Shown in pieces: positions 55,672 through 64,000 of a stretch of DNA of 64,000 nucleotides. The notes under the pieces were generated by a model. The model was given only the letters and a program-made list of their open reading frames with translations, searched no databases and was not told the DNA's origin. Both the position numbers and the translations under genes were made by a program. Source of the stretch: Arthrobacter sp. UKPF54-2 (GTDB lineage: Bacteria; Actinomycetota; Actinomycetes; Actinomycetales; Micrococcaceae); assembly GCF_007858535.1 (NCBI RefSeq), contig NZ_CP040174.1, forward strand, positions 2,542,001-2,606,000, in the 5' to 3' direction. Each line of letters opens with the position of its first letter. Position 1 is the first letter of the stretch.

Positions 55672-56733
55672 CTAGGGGAGCACAATCACCTGGGCGCCGA
55701 AGACCAGTCCGGCTCCGAAGCCGATCTGCAGGGCGAGCCCGCCGCTCAGCTCAGGGTTTTCCTGCAGCAAGCGGTGGGTTGCGAGGGGGATGGAGGCTGC
55801 CGAGGTGTTGCCTGCTTCGGCGATATCCCGGGCGACCTTGACGGTCTCCGGAAGCTTGAGCTTCTTGGCCATCTCGTCGATGATCCGGATGTTGGCCTGG
55901 TGCGGGATGAAGGCCGCGAGGTCTTCGGCCTGGATGCCGGCGGCGTCGAGGGCCTGCTGGGCCACCTTGGCCATTTCCCAGACCGCCCAGCGGAACACCG
56001 TCTGGCCGTCCTGGCGCAGGGTGGGCCAGAGCGCCGCCTCGGTCACGGCGGCTTCACCCTCGCTGAGGGCGGCGTCGCGCTTGCCGGCCATCGCCAGTTC
56101 ACGGATGTCCAGCATCGAGTGGGTCATGCCGATGGCGTCCCACTTGCTGCCGTCCGAGCCCCACACGGACGGGCCGATGCCAGCGGTGTCGGAGGGGCCG
56201 ACGACGACGGCGCCGGCGCCGTCGCCGAGCAGGAAGGAGATGGTGCGCTCGGTGTTGTCGATGACGTCGGAGAGCTTCTCCGCGCCGACCACGAGCACGT
56301 ACTTGGCCGCGCCGGAGCGGACCAGGGCGTCCGCCTGGGCGATCCCATAGCAGTAGCCTGCGCAGGCCGCGGAGATATCGAACGCCGGTGCCGGGGTGGC
56401 ACCGAGGCGGTCGGCCAGGCTGGCGGCGGCCGAGGGCGTAGCGTACGGGTGCGTCACGGTGGAGACGATGACGGCGTCGAGCTCGGAGGCGTCGATGCCG
56501 GCCTTCTGCAGGGCCTCGCGGGCGGCGCCCTCGGCCATGTCGATCACGCTGACGTCGGCCGGGGCGCGATGCCGGGTGATGATGCCGGTGCGCTGCCGGA
56601 TCCACTCATCGGAGGAGTCGATCCACTGGCATACGTCCTCGTTGGTGACGATGACGCTGGGCCGGTAGGCGCCGACGCCCATGACCCGGGTGTGTTCCTG
56701 CAGCGGAGCCTGCTTCAGAGTAGGAGCGCTCAT
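55672..56733 (-). CDS. fabH: 3-oxoacyl-[ACP] synthase III
   Basis: This 353-residue enzyme starts fatty-acid synthesis by condensing an acyl-CoA primer with malonyl-ACP. Catalytic residues are C124 (SAACAGYCYG), H278 (IPHQANIRI) and N309 (EAGNTSAAS). In actinobacteria it often prefers branched primers; that preference cannot be read here. The ATG overlaps the fabD stop as ATGA. Confidence 0.96.
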   Translation of the reverse strand: MSAPTLKQAPLQEHTRVMGVGAYRPSVIVTNEDVCQWIDSSDEWIRQRTGIITRHRAPADVSVIDMAEGAAREALQKAGIDASELDAVIVSTVTHPYATPSAAASLADRLGATPAPAFDISAACAGYCYGIAQADALVRSGAAKYVLVVGAEKLSDVIDNTERTISFLLGDGAGAVVVGPSDTAGIGPSVWGSDGSKWDAIGMTHSMLDIRELAMAGKRDAALSEGEAAVTEAALWPTLRQDGQTVFRWAVWEMAKVAQQALDAAGIQAEDLAAFIPHQANIRIIDEMAKKLKLPETVKVARDIAEAGNTSAASIPLATHRLLQENPELSGGLALQIGFGAGLVFGAQVIVLP

Positions 56734-57659
56734 TGTCCTCCCTCCAGTTCTGCGAATAGGGCCAAGGCGGCGGACAGGTCATCCGGGGTCTTGACGGTAA
56801 CGGTCTTCACGCCGGGCATGCCGCGTTTGGCCAGACCGGCCAGCGTCCCGGCCGGGGCCAGTTCGATCACGCCGCTCACCCCGCGCTGAACGAGCGTCTC
56901 CATGCAGCGGTCCCAGCGGACCGGGCGCGAGACCTGGGCGATCAGGCTGTCGACGGCGGCGCCGCCGTCGGTGACTTCCGCGCCGTCGAAGTTGGACAGC
57001 AGGGGCACCTGCGGGTTTCGCGGGTGCAGCGAGGGCCGCAGGGCCTGCAGCGCGGCCACGGCGGGGGACATGTGCGAGGTGTGGAACGCCCCGGCAACCT
57101 TGAGCGGGATCACGCGCGCCTTGGCCGGCGGATTCTCGGCGAGGGCCTTGAGCTGCTCCAGCGTGCCGGCTGCGACGGTCTGGCCGGCGCCGTTGACGTT
57201 GGCGGGGGTAAGGCCGCAGGCCTCGATTGCGGCCAGCACCTCGGCCGGGTCTCCGCCCACCACGGCGCTCATGCCGGTGGGGGTGGCAGCGGCGGCGGCC
57301 GCCATGCCGTTGGCGCGTTCGCGGACGAAGGTCATGGCCTCGGTCTCGGTCAGGACGCCGGCCAGGGCGGAGGCGGTGATCTCGCCGACCGAGTGTCCGG
57401 CCAGGATGACCGGGAGGGTGCCGAGTTCGACGTCGAAGAGGGCCTTGGCGGTCACCAGGCCGGCGGCGACGATCAGGGGCTGCGCGACGGCAGTGTCCTT
57501 GATCGTTTCCTCGTCGGAGGTGGTGCCGTGGGCGGTGAGGTCGATGCCTGCGATTTCGCTAAGGGAGGCCAGTTGGCCTGCGACGGATGGCAGTTCCAGC
57601 CAGGGGGCCAGAAAACCAGGGGTCTGGGAGCCCTGTCCAGGGCAGACGATTGCAAGCAC
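56730..57659 (-). CDS. fabD: Malonyl-CoA:ACP transacylase
   Basis: This 309-residue enzyme loads malonate on ACP. CPGQGSQTPGF is the N-terminal motif, S90 in LAGHSVGE the nucleophile, and the AFHTSHM segment carries the catalytic His. GTG 57659 is chosen because the family starts VLAIVCPGQG and a GGAAAG lies about eight bases upstream; the longer frame to 57704 has no conserved sequence. First gene of the fab operon, 88 bases downstream of the FasR-like gene. Confidence 0.96.
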   Translation of the reverse strand: MLAIVCPGQGSQTPGFLAPWLELPSVAGQLASLSEIAGIDLTAHGTTSDEETIKDTAVAQPLIVAAGLVTAKALFDVELGTLPVILAGHSVGEITASALAGVLTETEAMTFVRERANGMAAAAAATPTGMSAVVGGDPAEVLAAIEACGLTPANVNGAGQTVAAGTLEQLKALAENPPAKARVIPLKVAGAFHTSHMSPAVAALQALRPSLHPRNPQVPLLSNFDGAEVTDGGAAVDSLIAQVSRPVRWDRCMETLVQRGVSGVIELAPAGTLAGLAKRGMPGVKTVTVKTPDDLSAALALFAELEGGQ

Positions 57660-57747
57660 GTATCCAGCTTTCCAAATTGCCGCGTGATTCATCGGTACTC
57701 TCATGCACCAAGCTCACTGGGTCAGTTTGTAGGAAGTCTACAACGGG

Positions 57748-58992
57748 TCAGGAGTTGTTACGGGACGGCTGGCGCTCCGCGGCGGGCCTTGGCGGGGTCG
57801 ACAGCCGGCCCACCACCAGCGCCGCCTGGAGCACAAAAGCCTCCCGGGGGATCAGCGGATCCCAGCCCGTGACGTCGCAGACGCGCTTTAGCCGGTACCG
57901 GACGGTGTTGGCGTGGACGAAGAGTTCCCGGGCCGTGGCCTCGAGTGAATGGCCGAGTTCCAGGTAGGTCCCGAGGGTCTCCACGAGGCCGTTGGACGCC
58001 GCGAGCAGGGGCCGGTAGATGTTCTTGACGAGGGAGCGCCGGGCGGCGTCGTCGCCGGAGATCACGCGCTCCGGCAGCAGGTCATCGGCCGCCACGGGGC
58101 GCGGAGCGGAGGGCCAGGCCCGCGCCGCGGTCAGCCCGGCGAAGGCGGACTGGGCCGAGCTGCTGGCCTCCAGCAGCGAGCCGGCTTCGGCCCCGTAGAC
58201 CACCGGCCCGGGCGCGAAGAGTTCGCTCAGTTTCTGGCAGGCCGTTTCGCGGTCCTGCACCCCGCCGAGGATCAGGATCAGCCGGTCGCCCTGGATGCCG
58301 ACGAGGGCGTCCTCGGCGAAGCGGCCAGCGGTACGTCGGAGTTCGCTGACGTAGCTGGCGCTCGGTTCCGACGGCGAATTGCCCACCATAACGGTGAAGC
58401 GTTCCTGGGCTTTCCAGCCCAGCGCGGCGATCCGGGAGCGCAGTGCGTCGGTGTTTTCGCCGCGCAGGATCGCGTCGACAATGAGTGCTTCGAGCCGGGT
58501 GTCCCAGGAGCCGCGGGTCTCCGCGGCGCGGGCGTAGACGTCGGCGGCGGCGAAGGCCACCTCGCGGGAGTAGCGCAGCACGGCCTCGCGCAGCGCGGCC
58601 TGGTCGGCCTCGGGGGCGATGATCGGCACCTGTTCCTCGACCACCTCGACGACGATGCGGATCAGCTGCAGCGCCTTCTGCAGGCTGATCGAGCGGGTTA
58701 GTTCGGTCGGTGCGGTGCCAAAGACGTCGGAGAGGATCCACGAGGGGGAGCTGGGCCGCTCGAACCAGGTGACGAACGCGGCGATCCCGTTTTGCGCGAC
58801 CATGCCCAGGGCGGAGCGCTCGTCGGAGTTCAGACGGCTGTACCAGGGCAGCGAGGCCTCCAGCTGGCGCAGGGTCGTGGTGGACAGCTGGCCAACGCTG
58901 GACCGGAGCTTTTTTAGCGTCTCGGCCTTCTCCGGGGTGAGGGCCCGCACGGACGGCTTGCGTTTTGCGGGGGTGGTGGTGGGCTCTGCCAT
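57748..58992 (-). CDS. FasR-like PucR/CdaR-family regulator of fatty-acid synthesis
   Basis: This 414-residue regulator has a central helical domain, a GGDEF-like CdaR middle part, and a C-terminal PucR helix-turn-helix (ETLGTYLELGHSLEATAREL, then FVHANTVRYRLKRV). It lies directly upstream of fabD on the same strand, the arrangement of Streptomyces FasR, which activates that operon. ATG 58992 is chosen; codons upstream to 59028 are not conserved. DNA target not identified. Confidence 0.88.
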   Translation of the reverse strand: MAEPTTTPAKRKPSVRALTPEKAETLKKLRSSVGQLSTTTLRQLEASLPWYSRLNSDERSALGMVAQNGIAAFVTWFERPSSPSWILSDVFGTAPTELTRSISLQKALQLIRIVVEVVEEQVPIIAPEADQAALREAVLRYSREVAFAAADVYARAAETRGSWDTRLEALIVDAILRGENTDALRSRIAALGWKAQERFTVMVGNSPSEPSASYVSELRRTAGRFAEDALVGIQGDRLILILGGVQDRETACQKLSELFAPGPVVYGAEAGSLLEASSSAQSAFAGLTAARAWPSAPRPVAADDLLPERVISGDDAARRSLVKNIYRPLLAASNGLVETLGTYLELGHSLEATARELFVHANTVRYRLKRVCDVTGWDPLIPREAFVLQAALVVGRLSTPPRPAAERQPSRNNS

Positions 58993-59091
58993 GCAACGAG
59001 CATACGGTGCCGGCCGGCCAAGCTCCATTTGTGCAAAGGCTACAACGGGCCTTGTCGCGGATCACAGTGCAGGGCCACCGTCGTTAACGCC

Positions 59092-59127
59092 CGACGGCGG
59101 CCCCCACCGTGGTGGGAACCGCCGTCG
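59092..59127 (-). terminator. Probable aceE terminator hairpin
   Basis: A 9-bp outer stem (59092-59100 with 59119-59127) and a 6-bp inner stem, separated by a 2x2 mismatch, close on a GT loop just beyond the aceE stop. There is no U-tract, so this would be an I-shaped actinobacterial terminator if functional. Confidence 0.55.
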
Positions 59128-59145
59128 TGCGCTGTTCGGCCGGCT

Positions 59146-61899
59146 CTAGGAGTCGCCGCCCGCGTTGCCGGTGGTGCCGGCGTTGACGTTGAGCAGGCGG
59201 TATTTCTCGATGGCCTGGGCCGGAGCCTGGGCGTCGACCTCGCCGCGGCGGGCCAGCATCTGCAGCGAACGGACCACAATCGAGTGGGTGTCGTTCTTGA
59301 AGAAGCGGCGCGCTGCGGCGCGGGTGTCGGAGAAGCCGAAGCCGTCGGCGCCGAGCGAGGCGAACTCGTTCGGGATGAACTGCCGGATCTGGTCCGGGAC
59401 GGCCTTCATGTAGTCCGAGACCGCCACGATCGGTCCGGTGGCCCCCGCGAGCTGCTCGGTGACGAACGGGACGCGGGCCGGCTGGCCAGGGTTCAGGAAG
59501 GCCTCTTCCTCGGCGGCCATGGCGTCGCGGCGCAGTTCGGTCCAGGAGGTCACGGACCAGACATCGGCGGAGACACCCCAGTCGTCGGCGAGGATCCGCT
59601 GGGCCTCCAGGGCCCACGGCACGGACACGCCGGAGGCGAGGATCTGCGTGCGTGGGCCGTCGATCTTGGCCGGCGCCAGCAGGTAGATGCCCTTGATGAT
59701 GCCCTCGGCGTCGAGCTCGGCCGGTGCCGGCGGCTGGACGATCGGCTCGTTGTAGACCGTGATGTAGTACATCACGTTCCGCGACGGGTCGTTGTCCGCG
59801 GGCCCGGGACCGTACATCCGGTTGAGCCCGTCGCGCATGATGACGCCGATCTCGTAACCGTAGGCCGGGTCGTAGGTGACGACGGCCGGGTTGGTCGAGG
59901 CCAGGATCGGGGAGTGGCCGTCGGCGTGCTGCAGGCCTTCGCCGGTGAGCGTGGTCCGTCCGGCGGTCGCGCCAATGATGAACCCGCGGGTCATCTGGTC
60001 GGCGGCGGCCCAGAAGGAGTCGCCGGTGCGCTGGAAGCCGAACATCGAGTAGAAGACGTAGATCGGGATCAGCGGTTCGCCGTGCGTGGCGTAGGAGGTG
60101 CCCGCGGCGGTGAAGGCGGCAACCGAACCGGCCTCGTTGATGCCCGCGTGCACAATCTGGCCGGCGATGGATTCCTTGTACGCCAGGACCAGGTCGCGGT
60201 CCACGGACAGGTAGTTCTGGCCGTTGGGGTTGTAGATCTTCGCCGTCGGGAAGAACGCGTCCATGCCGAAGGTGCGTGCCTCATCGGGGATGATCGGCAC
60301 GATCCGGGTGCCGAAGTCCTTGTCCCGCATCAGGTCCTTGAGGAGCCGGACGAACGCCATGGTGGTGGCGGCCTGCTGCTTGCCGGATCCGCGGTTGGCG
60401 ACCTCGTACGCCTTGTCGCCCGGCAGGGTGACGTCGGTGTGCTTGGAGCGGCGTTCCGGGACGAACCCGCCGAGGGCGCGGCGGCGTTCCATCAGGTACT
60501 GGATCTCCGGGGCGTCGGCGCCGGGGTGGTAGTACGGCGGCTGGTACGGGTCGGCCTCGAGCTGTTCGTCCGTGATCGGGATGCGCAGGTGGTCGCGGAA
60601 GGCCTTGAGGTCCGCCAGCGTGAGCTTCTTCATCTGGTGGGTCGCGTTGCGGCCCTCGAAGTGGGTGCCCAGGCCGTAGCCCTTGACCGTGTGGGCCAGG
60701 ATGACCGTGGGCTTGCCCTTGAACTCGGTGGCGGCCTTGTACGCGGCGTAGACCTTGTTGTAGTCGTGGCCGCCGCGCTTGAGGTTCCAGATTTCCTGGT
60801 CCGTCATGTCCGCGACCATGTCCTTGGTCTGCGGGGTTTTGCCGAAGAAGTGCTCGCGGACGAACCCGCCGGATTCGGCCTTGTAGGTCTGGTAGTCGCC
60901 GTCGACCGTCTCGTTCATGATCTTCACGAGCGATCCGTCTTCGTCCTTGGCGAGCAGGTTGTCCCACTCGCGGCCCCAGACGACCTTGATGACGTTCCAG
61001 CCGGCGCCGCGGAAGAACGCTTCGAGCTCCTGCATGATCTTGCCGTTGCCGCGGACCGGGCCGTCGAGGCGCTGCAGGTTGCAGTTGATGACGAAGTTAA
61101 GGTTGTCCAGCTTGTCGTTCGCGGCGAGCTGGAGCAGGCCGCGGGACTCCGGCTCGTCCATTTCGCCGTCGCCCAGGAACGCCCAGACCTGCTGGTCGGA
61201 GGTGTCCTTGAGGCCGCGGTTGTGCAGGTAACGGTTCGACTGCGCCTGGTAGATGGCGTTCATCGGGCCGATGCCCATCGACACGGTGGGGAACTCCCAG
61301 AACTCCGGCATGAGGCGCGGGTGCGGGTAGCTGGAAAGGGCGTGGCCCTCCTTGGACTTCTCCTGGCGGAAGCCGTCCAGGTCCTCCTCGGTCAGCCGGC
61401 CTTCCATAAAGGCGCGGGCGTACATGCCGGGGGAGGCGTGGCCCTGGAAGAAGATCTGGTCTCCGCCGCCGGGGTGGTCCTTGCCGCGGAAGAAGTGGTT
61501 GAATCCGACCTCGTAGAGGGTCGCGGCGCCCGCGTAGGTGGAGATGTGCCCGCCGACGCCGATGTCGGGGCGTTGCGAGCGGTGCACCATAACGGCGGCG
61601 TTCCAACGCAGCCACGCGCGGTACTTGCGTTCAATCTCCTCGTCGCCCGGGAACGGCGCTTCCTGGTCCACCGGGATGGTGTTGACGTAGTCGGTGGTGG
61701 TCACCATCGGCACGCCCACGCTCTGGGCGCCGGCCCGCTGGAGCAGGCTCCGCATGATGTACTGGGCACGCTCGGTGCCCTGTTCCTGAATCAGGGTGTC
61801 CAGGGACTCCAGCCATTCGGCGGTCTCTTCCGGATCACGATCAGGCAGCTGGTTAGTCAACCCGCTGAGGATATGGGAGGTATCTTCTCCTGCAGCCAC
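59146..61899 (-). CDS. aceE: Pyruvate dehydrogenase E1 component
   Basis: This homodimeric-type E1 of about 917 residues decarboxylates pyruvate with TPP and feeds the E2 of the complex, supplying acetyl-CoA. The TPP motif appears as [14 protein letters not shown] with the later [24 protein letters not shown] and [15 protein letters not shown] are conserved. GTG 61899 is preferred: the family starts [13 protein letters not shown] and AGAGG lies about six bases before; an ATG at 61926 is also in frame. Divergent from DUF3052, as in Mycobacterium tuberculosis. Confidence 0.95.
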   Translation of the reverse strand: MAAGEDTSHILSGLTNQLPDRDPEETAEWLESLDTLIQEQGTERAQYIMRSLLQRAGAQSVGVPMVTTTDYVNTIPVDQEAPFPGDEEIERKYRAWLRWNAAVMVHRSQRPDIGVGGHISTYAGAATLYEVGFNHFFRGKDHPGGGDQIFFQGHASPGMYARAFMEGRLTEEDLDGFRQEKSKEGHALSSYPHPRLMPEFWEFPTVSMGIGPMNAIYQAQSNRYLHNRGLKDTSDQQVWAFLGDGEMDEPESRGLLQLAANDKLDNLNFVINCNLQRLDGPVRGNGKIMQELEAFFRGAGWNVIKVVWGREWDNLLAKDEDGSLVKIMNETVDGDYQTYKAESGGFVREHFFGKTPQTKDMVADMTDQEIWNLKRGGHDYNKVYAAYKAATEFKGKPTVILAHTVKGYGLGTHFEGRNATHQMKKLTLADLKAFRDHLRIPITDEQLEADPYQPPYYHPGADAPEIQYLMERRRALGGFVPERRSKHTDVTLPGDKAYEVANRGSGKQQAATTMAFVRLLKDLMRDKDFGTRIVPIIPDEARTFGMDAFFPTAKIYNPNGQNYLSVDRDLVLAYKESIAGQIVHAGINEAGSVAAFTAAGTSYATHGEPLIPIYVFYSMFGFQRTGDSFWAAADQMTRGFIIGATAGRTTLTGEGLQHADGHSPILASTNPAVVTYDPAYGYEIGVIMRDGLNRMYGPGPADNDPSRNVMYYITVYNEPIVQPPAPAELDAEGIIKGIYLLAPAKIDGPRTQILASGVSVPWALEAQRILADDWGVSADVWSVTSWTELRRDAMAAEEEAFLNPGQPARVPFVTEQLAGATGPIVAVSDYMKAVPDQIRQFIPNEFASLGADGFGFSDTRAAARRFFKNDTHSIVVRSLQMLARRGEVDAQAPAQAIEKYRLLNVNAGTTGNAGGDS

Positions 61900-62361
61900 G
61901 TCCAACCTCTCTTTGAGCGCATTCATCGGCACCCTCAGCTCCGGCAGGGTAACTGCCTGGCGTGAACGCGACGTGTGCGACATATCGGTAACAACAGCCC
62001 GGTCCTGTACGCCGGGCTAGGTCCAATCACAACCATGCCTGCGTGTCGTAGCGGGCGTTCGCCCGCGCAGGCATAGTCGTCATCAGCCACTCTAGCCGTG
62101 TGCGTCCGCGGATGCGTAGCTGTCCCATGGGGCCGCCGCCGTATTTCACGGGCATACTGGTTCTGTGACGCGGACCCTCCCCGGGGCCCCCGGAACGGCC
62201 GGTGTGACGCAGAATATGGCGGATCGCGGCCCCTGCAGCTTGAAGCAAAGGCCCAAAGGGTGTTGGCTTGTAGTAATGGAAATCACTAGCACCACTGGAA
62301 TCACTGAGCAGTATCCCTGTACGTATCACCAGCAAACGAACAAACAGCATAGGAGCAACAC
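61900..62361. promoter_or_regulatory. Divergent control region between aceE and DUF3052 genes, with hairpins
   Basis: The 462-base non-coding region holds an inverted repeat AGCCCGG / CCGGGCT (61996-62018) and a nested structure: outer arms 62035-62042 and 62067-62074, inner 7-bp hairpin 62051-62066 with a TT loop. Both would lie in the aceE leader if transcription starts beyond them. Near DUF3052 a short direct repeat (TGGAAATCACT, then TGGAATCACT, about 62277-62306) is seen. No convincing promoter hexamers. Confidence 0.55.
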
Positions 62362-62781
62362 GTGAGCGAGGCCGACGCCGCCACTTCGGTGAATGTGGCG
62401 GAAAAATTGGGTTTCAAAAACGGAGATCTGATTCAGGAATTCGGTTATGACGACGACGTCGACTTCGACTTGCGTGACGACATCGAGGACCTTACCGGTT
62501 CGGAACTCTTCGACGAGGACGACCATGAGGTTGTCGACGCCGTGATCCTCTGGTGGCGCTCCGACGACGGGGACCTCGTGGACACCTTGGTCGGCTCGCG
62601 GACCACCCTCACCGAGGGCGGTGTGGTCTGGGTACTGACGCCCAAGTCAGGACGCGTCGGCTACGTCTCCCCGGCGGACATCCAGGACGCGGCCCCCACC
62701 GCAGGGCTGCATTACACCACCTCTGCCGGCGTTTCCAAAGACTGGAGCGCCACCCGCCTGGTCACGCGGAAGAACAAGTGA
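62362..62781 (+). CDS. DUF3052 family protein
   Basis: This 139-residue acidic protein matches actinobacterial DUF3052: VNVAEKLGFKNGDLIQEFGYDDDVD, then WWRSDDGDLVDTLVG and VWVLTPKSGRVGYV. Function unknown. GTG 62362 has AGGAG six bases upstream. Its stop overlaps the peroxiredoxin start as GTGA. The trio aceE, DUF3052 and AhpE is also together in mycobacteria. Confidence 0.92.
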   Translation: MSEADAATSVNVAEKLGFKNGDLIQEFGYDDDVDFDLRDDIEDLTGSELFDEDDHEVVDAVILWWRSDDGDLVDTLVGSRTTLTEGGVVWVLTPKSGRVGYVSPADIQDAAPTAGLHYTTSAGVSKDWSATRLVTRKNK

Positions 62782-63281
62782 GCCAACCGGCCCCCGCAGC
62801 GGCGGCTTCATCCACGGCCGTGCCGGCCGTCGGCGTGCCCGCCCCTGACTTTGAGCTGGTCAACCAGTTCGGCGAACCCGTCCGGCTTTCGGAACTGCGC
62901 GGACGCGCCGTGGTCCTGGTGTTCTTCCCGTTTGCCTTCTCCGGCATCTGCACGGGCGAACTCTGCGAAATCCGCGACAACCTGGCGCTCTTCGAAGACG
63001 CCGACGCCGCTGTGCTCGGGGTGTCGGTGGACAGCAAGTTTGCCCAGCGCGCCTACGCGGAGCGGGAAGGCTACACCTTCGACCTGCTCGCGGACTTCTG
63101 GCCGCACGGGGCCGTCGCGGAGCAGTACGGCGTTTTTGATCAGGAAAGCGGCATGGCCAGGCGTGGCACGTTCATCATCGACGCCGACGGCATCGTCCGC
63201 TATGTCGTTGTGAACCCCCGCGGCCAGGCCCGGGACTTCGCCGAATACCGCGCCGCGCTGGCAGGACTCACGGGGAACTGA
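62778..63281 (+). CDS. AhpE-type peroxiredoxin
   Basis: This 167-residue peroxiredoxin has the peroxidatic C58 in PFAFSGICTGELC, with a second Cys at 63, and VGVPAPDFELVNQFGEPV near the start. RRGTFIIDADGIVRYVVV is the conserved later strand. It reduces peroxides in the cytoplasm using thiols. GTG start coupled to DUF3052. The reading frame extends upstream inside DUF3052 but that part is not peroxiredoxin. Confidence 0.93.
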   Translation: MSQPAPAAAASSTAVPAVGVPAPDFELVNQFGEPVRLSELRGRAVVLVFFPFAFSGICTGELCEIRDNLALFEDADAAVLGVSVDSKFAQRAYAEREGYTFDLLADFWPHGAVAEQYGVFDQESGMARRGTFIIDADGIVRYVVVNPRGQARDFAEYRAALAGLTGN

Positions 63282-63298
63282 CGGCGGGGACTTGCGCG

Positions 63299-64000
63299 AT
63301 GAGGCAACGACGGCCCGGCGTGGGCATGACTGGCTTCGCCAGCCTGCCGCCGGTCGCCGCCGCCGAACCCGCGCGCAGCGAGCTGGAAATCCTCGCGGAA
63401 ATCCATGACGTCCTCGCAGGTCAGAGGTTCGCACTGTTGACCGGCGCGGGGCTGAGCACGGATTCCGGCATTCCGGACTACCGGGGTCCCGGCGCCGCTC
63501 CGCGGGCGCCGATGACCTACCAGGAGTTCGTTGGCGCTGCCGAGAACCGCCGGCGCTACTGGGCACGGAACCATATCGGCTGGTCGCATCTGCGCCGGGC
63601 CGACCCCAACGCCGGCCACCTCGCCGCCGCCCGGCTGGAACACCGCGGACTCCTCACCGGCCTGATCACCCAAAACGTGGACCGGCTGCATGAGGACGCC
63701 GGAAGCGTCAACGTGGTGGACCTGCACGGCCGCTTCGACCGGGTTGCCTGCCTGGGCTGCCAGCGCCGCTACAGCCGGTCGCTGCTAGCCGGGGTCCTGG
63801 AGGAACTCAACCCCGGCTTCCTCACCGACGCCCTCGCCGCCGGGGTCGTTGAGATGGCTCCCGACGCCGACGCCACCGTGGAGGACGCGGAGCTAATCGC
63901 GGGTTTTGTCGTTGCGAACTGCCCGGCCTGCGGCGGCACGCTGAAACCGGACTTTGTCTACTTCGGCGAGAACGTCCCCAAGGACCGGGTGGAGCGCTCC
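63299..64000 (+). CDS. Sir2-family NAD-dependent deacetylase, 3' end outside the window (partial)
   Basis: 234 codons are visible with no stop. Sirtuin motifs are GAGLSTDSGIPDYRG (about 49-63), ITQNVDRLHEDAG (124-135), the catalytic H143 in DLHG, and zinc Cys pairs (C151, C154, then a later CPAC). LKPDFVYFGENVP follows. It would remove acyl groups from lysines using NAD. ATG 63299 is the first in-frame start; ATG ten codons later (MTGFASLP) is possible. Confidence 0.9.
   Translation, partial: MRQRRPGVGMTGFASLPPVAAAEPARSELEILAEIHDVLAGQRFALLTGAGLSTDSGIPDYRGPGAAPRAPMTYQEFVGAAENRRRYWARNHIGWSHLRRADPNAGHLAAARLEHRGLLTGLITQNVDRLHEDAGSVNVVDLHGRFDRVACLGCQRRYSRSLLAGVLEELNPGFLTDALAAGVVEMAPDADATVEDAELIAGFVVANCPACGGTLKPDFVYFGENVPKDRVERS

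Overview
The window is 64 kb of gene-dense, high-GC chromosome from an actinobacterium. Gene order, frequent GTG/TTG starts and many four-base ATGA/GTGA gene overlaps point to Micrococcaceae, most likely Arthrobacter or Pseudarthrobacter. This is inferred from content and order; no 16S gene is present. I found no rRNA, tRNA, CRISPR, prophage or insertion sequence. Almost all of it is housekeeping core.

Layout. 1-3.1 kb: two tandem dynamin-like GTPases, the first cut by the window edge. 3.1-8.9 kb: DUF1697, an IclR-type regulator (NdgR/LtbR type) divergent from leuCD, a DUF222/HNH protein and TspO. 9.0-13.4 kb: a murA, acyltransferase, gpsA, ddl run linking wall and phospholipid precursors. 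13.4-17.3 kb: a DUF3515 lipoprotein and the dTDP-rhamnose genes rmlA, rmlB and a fused rmlCD. 17.4-25.3 kb: thiL, a DAK2 protein, recG, rsmD, then a reverse-strand SDR, aminotransferase and SpeE-like set. 25.3-33.5 kb: coaD, DUF177 (apparently ATT-started), rpmF, rnc, mutM, smc, ftsY. 33.5-40 kb: MFS transporter, amtB-glnK with GlnR-like boxes, a reverse-strand glucose-6-phosphate dehydrogenase where relatives carry glnD, and ffh. 40-42.8 kb: an alpha/beta hydrolase, a CatE-like dioxygenase, a striking 0.4-kb array of dyad 10-mers, and an unrecognised protein. 43-53 kb: rpsP, khpA, rimM, trmD, rplS, two signal peptidases, rnhB, DUF2469, yraN, comM-like, dprA, xerC. 53-59 kb: DUF3145, then fabD-fabH-acpP-fabF with a FasR-like regulator. 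59-64 kb: aceE, divergent DUF3052 and AhpE-type peroxiredoxin, and a truncated Sir2 deacetylase.

Functional themes are leucine synthesis under a local regulator, envelope precursors (MurA, Ddl, GpsA, PlsC-type, rhamnose), ribosome and secretion machinery (S16, L19, L32, RimM, TrmD, Ffh, FtsY, two LepB), DNA maintenance (RecG, SMC, MutM, RnhB, DprA, XerC), nitrogen uptake (AmtB-GlnK), and type II fatty-acid synthesis next to pyruvate dehydrogenase, which supplies acetyl-CoA.

The most unusual signal is the array at 41886-42279: fourteen near-palindromic GGRCATGYCC elements, mostly 29-33 bp apart, arranged as two inverted halves around a perfect 11-bp inverted repeat. Other points of note are intrinsic terminators lying inside coding sequence (start of lepB1, end of the HNH gene), convergent genes that share a CTAG as overlapping stops, and the probable ATT start.
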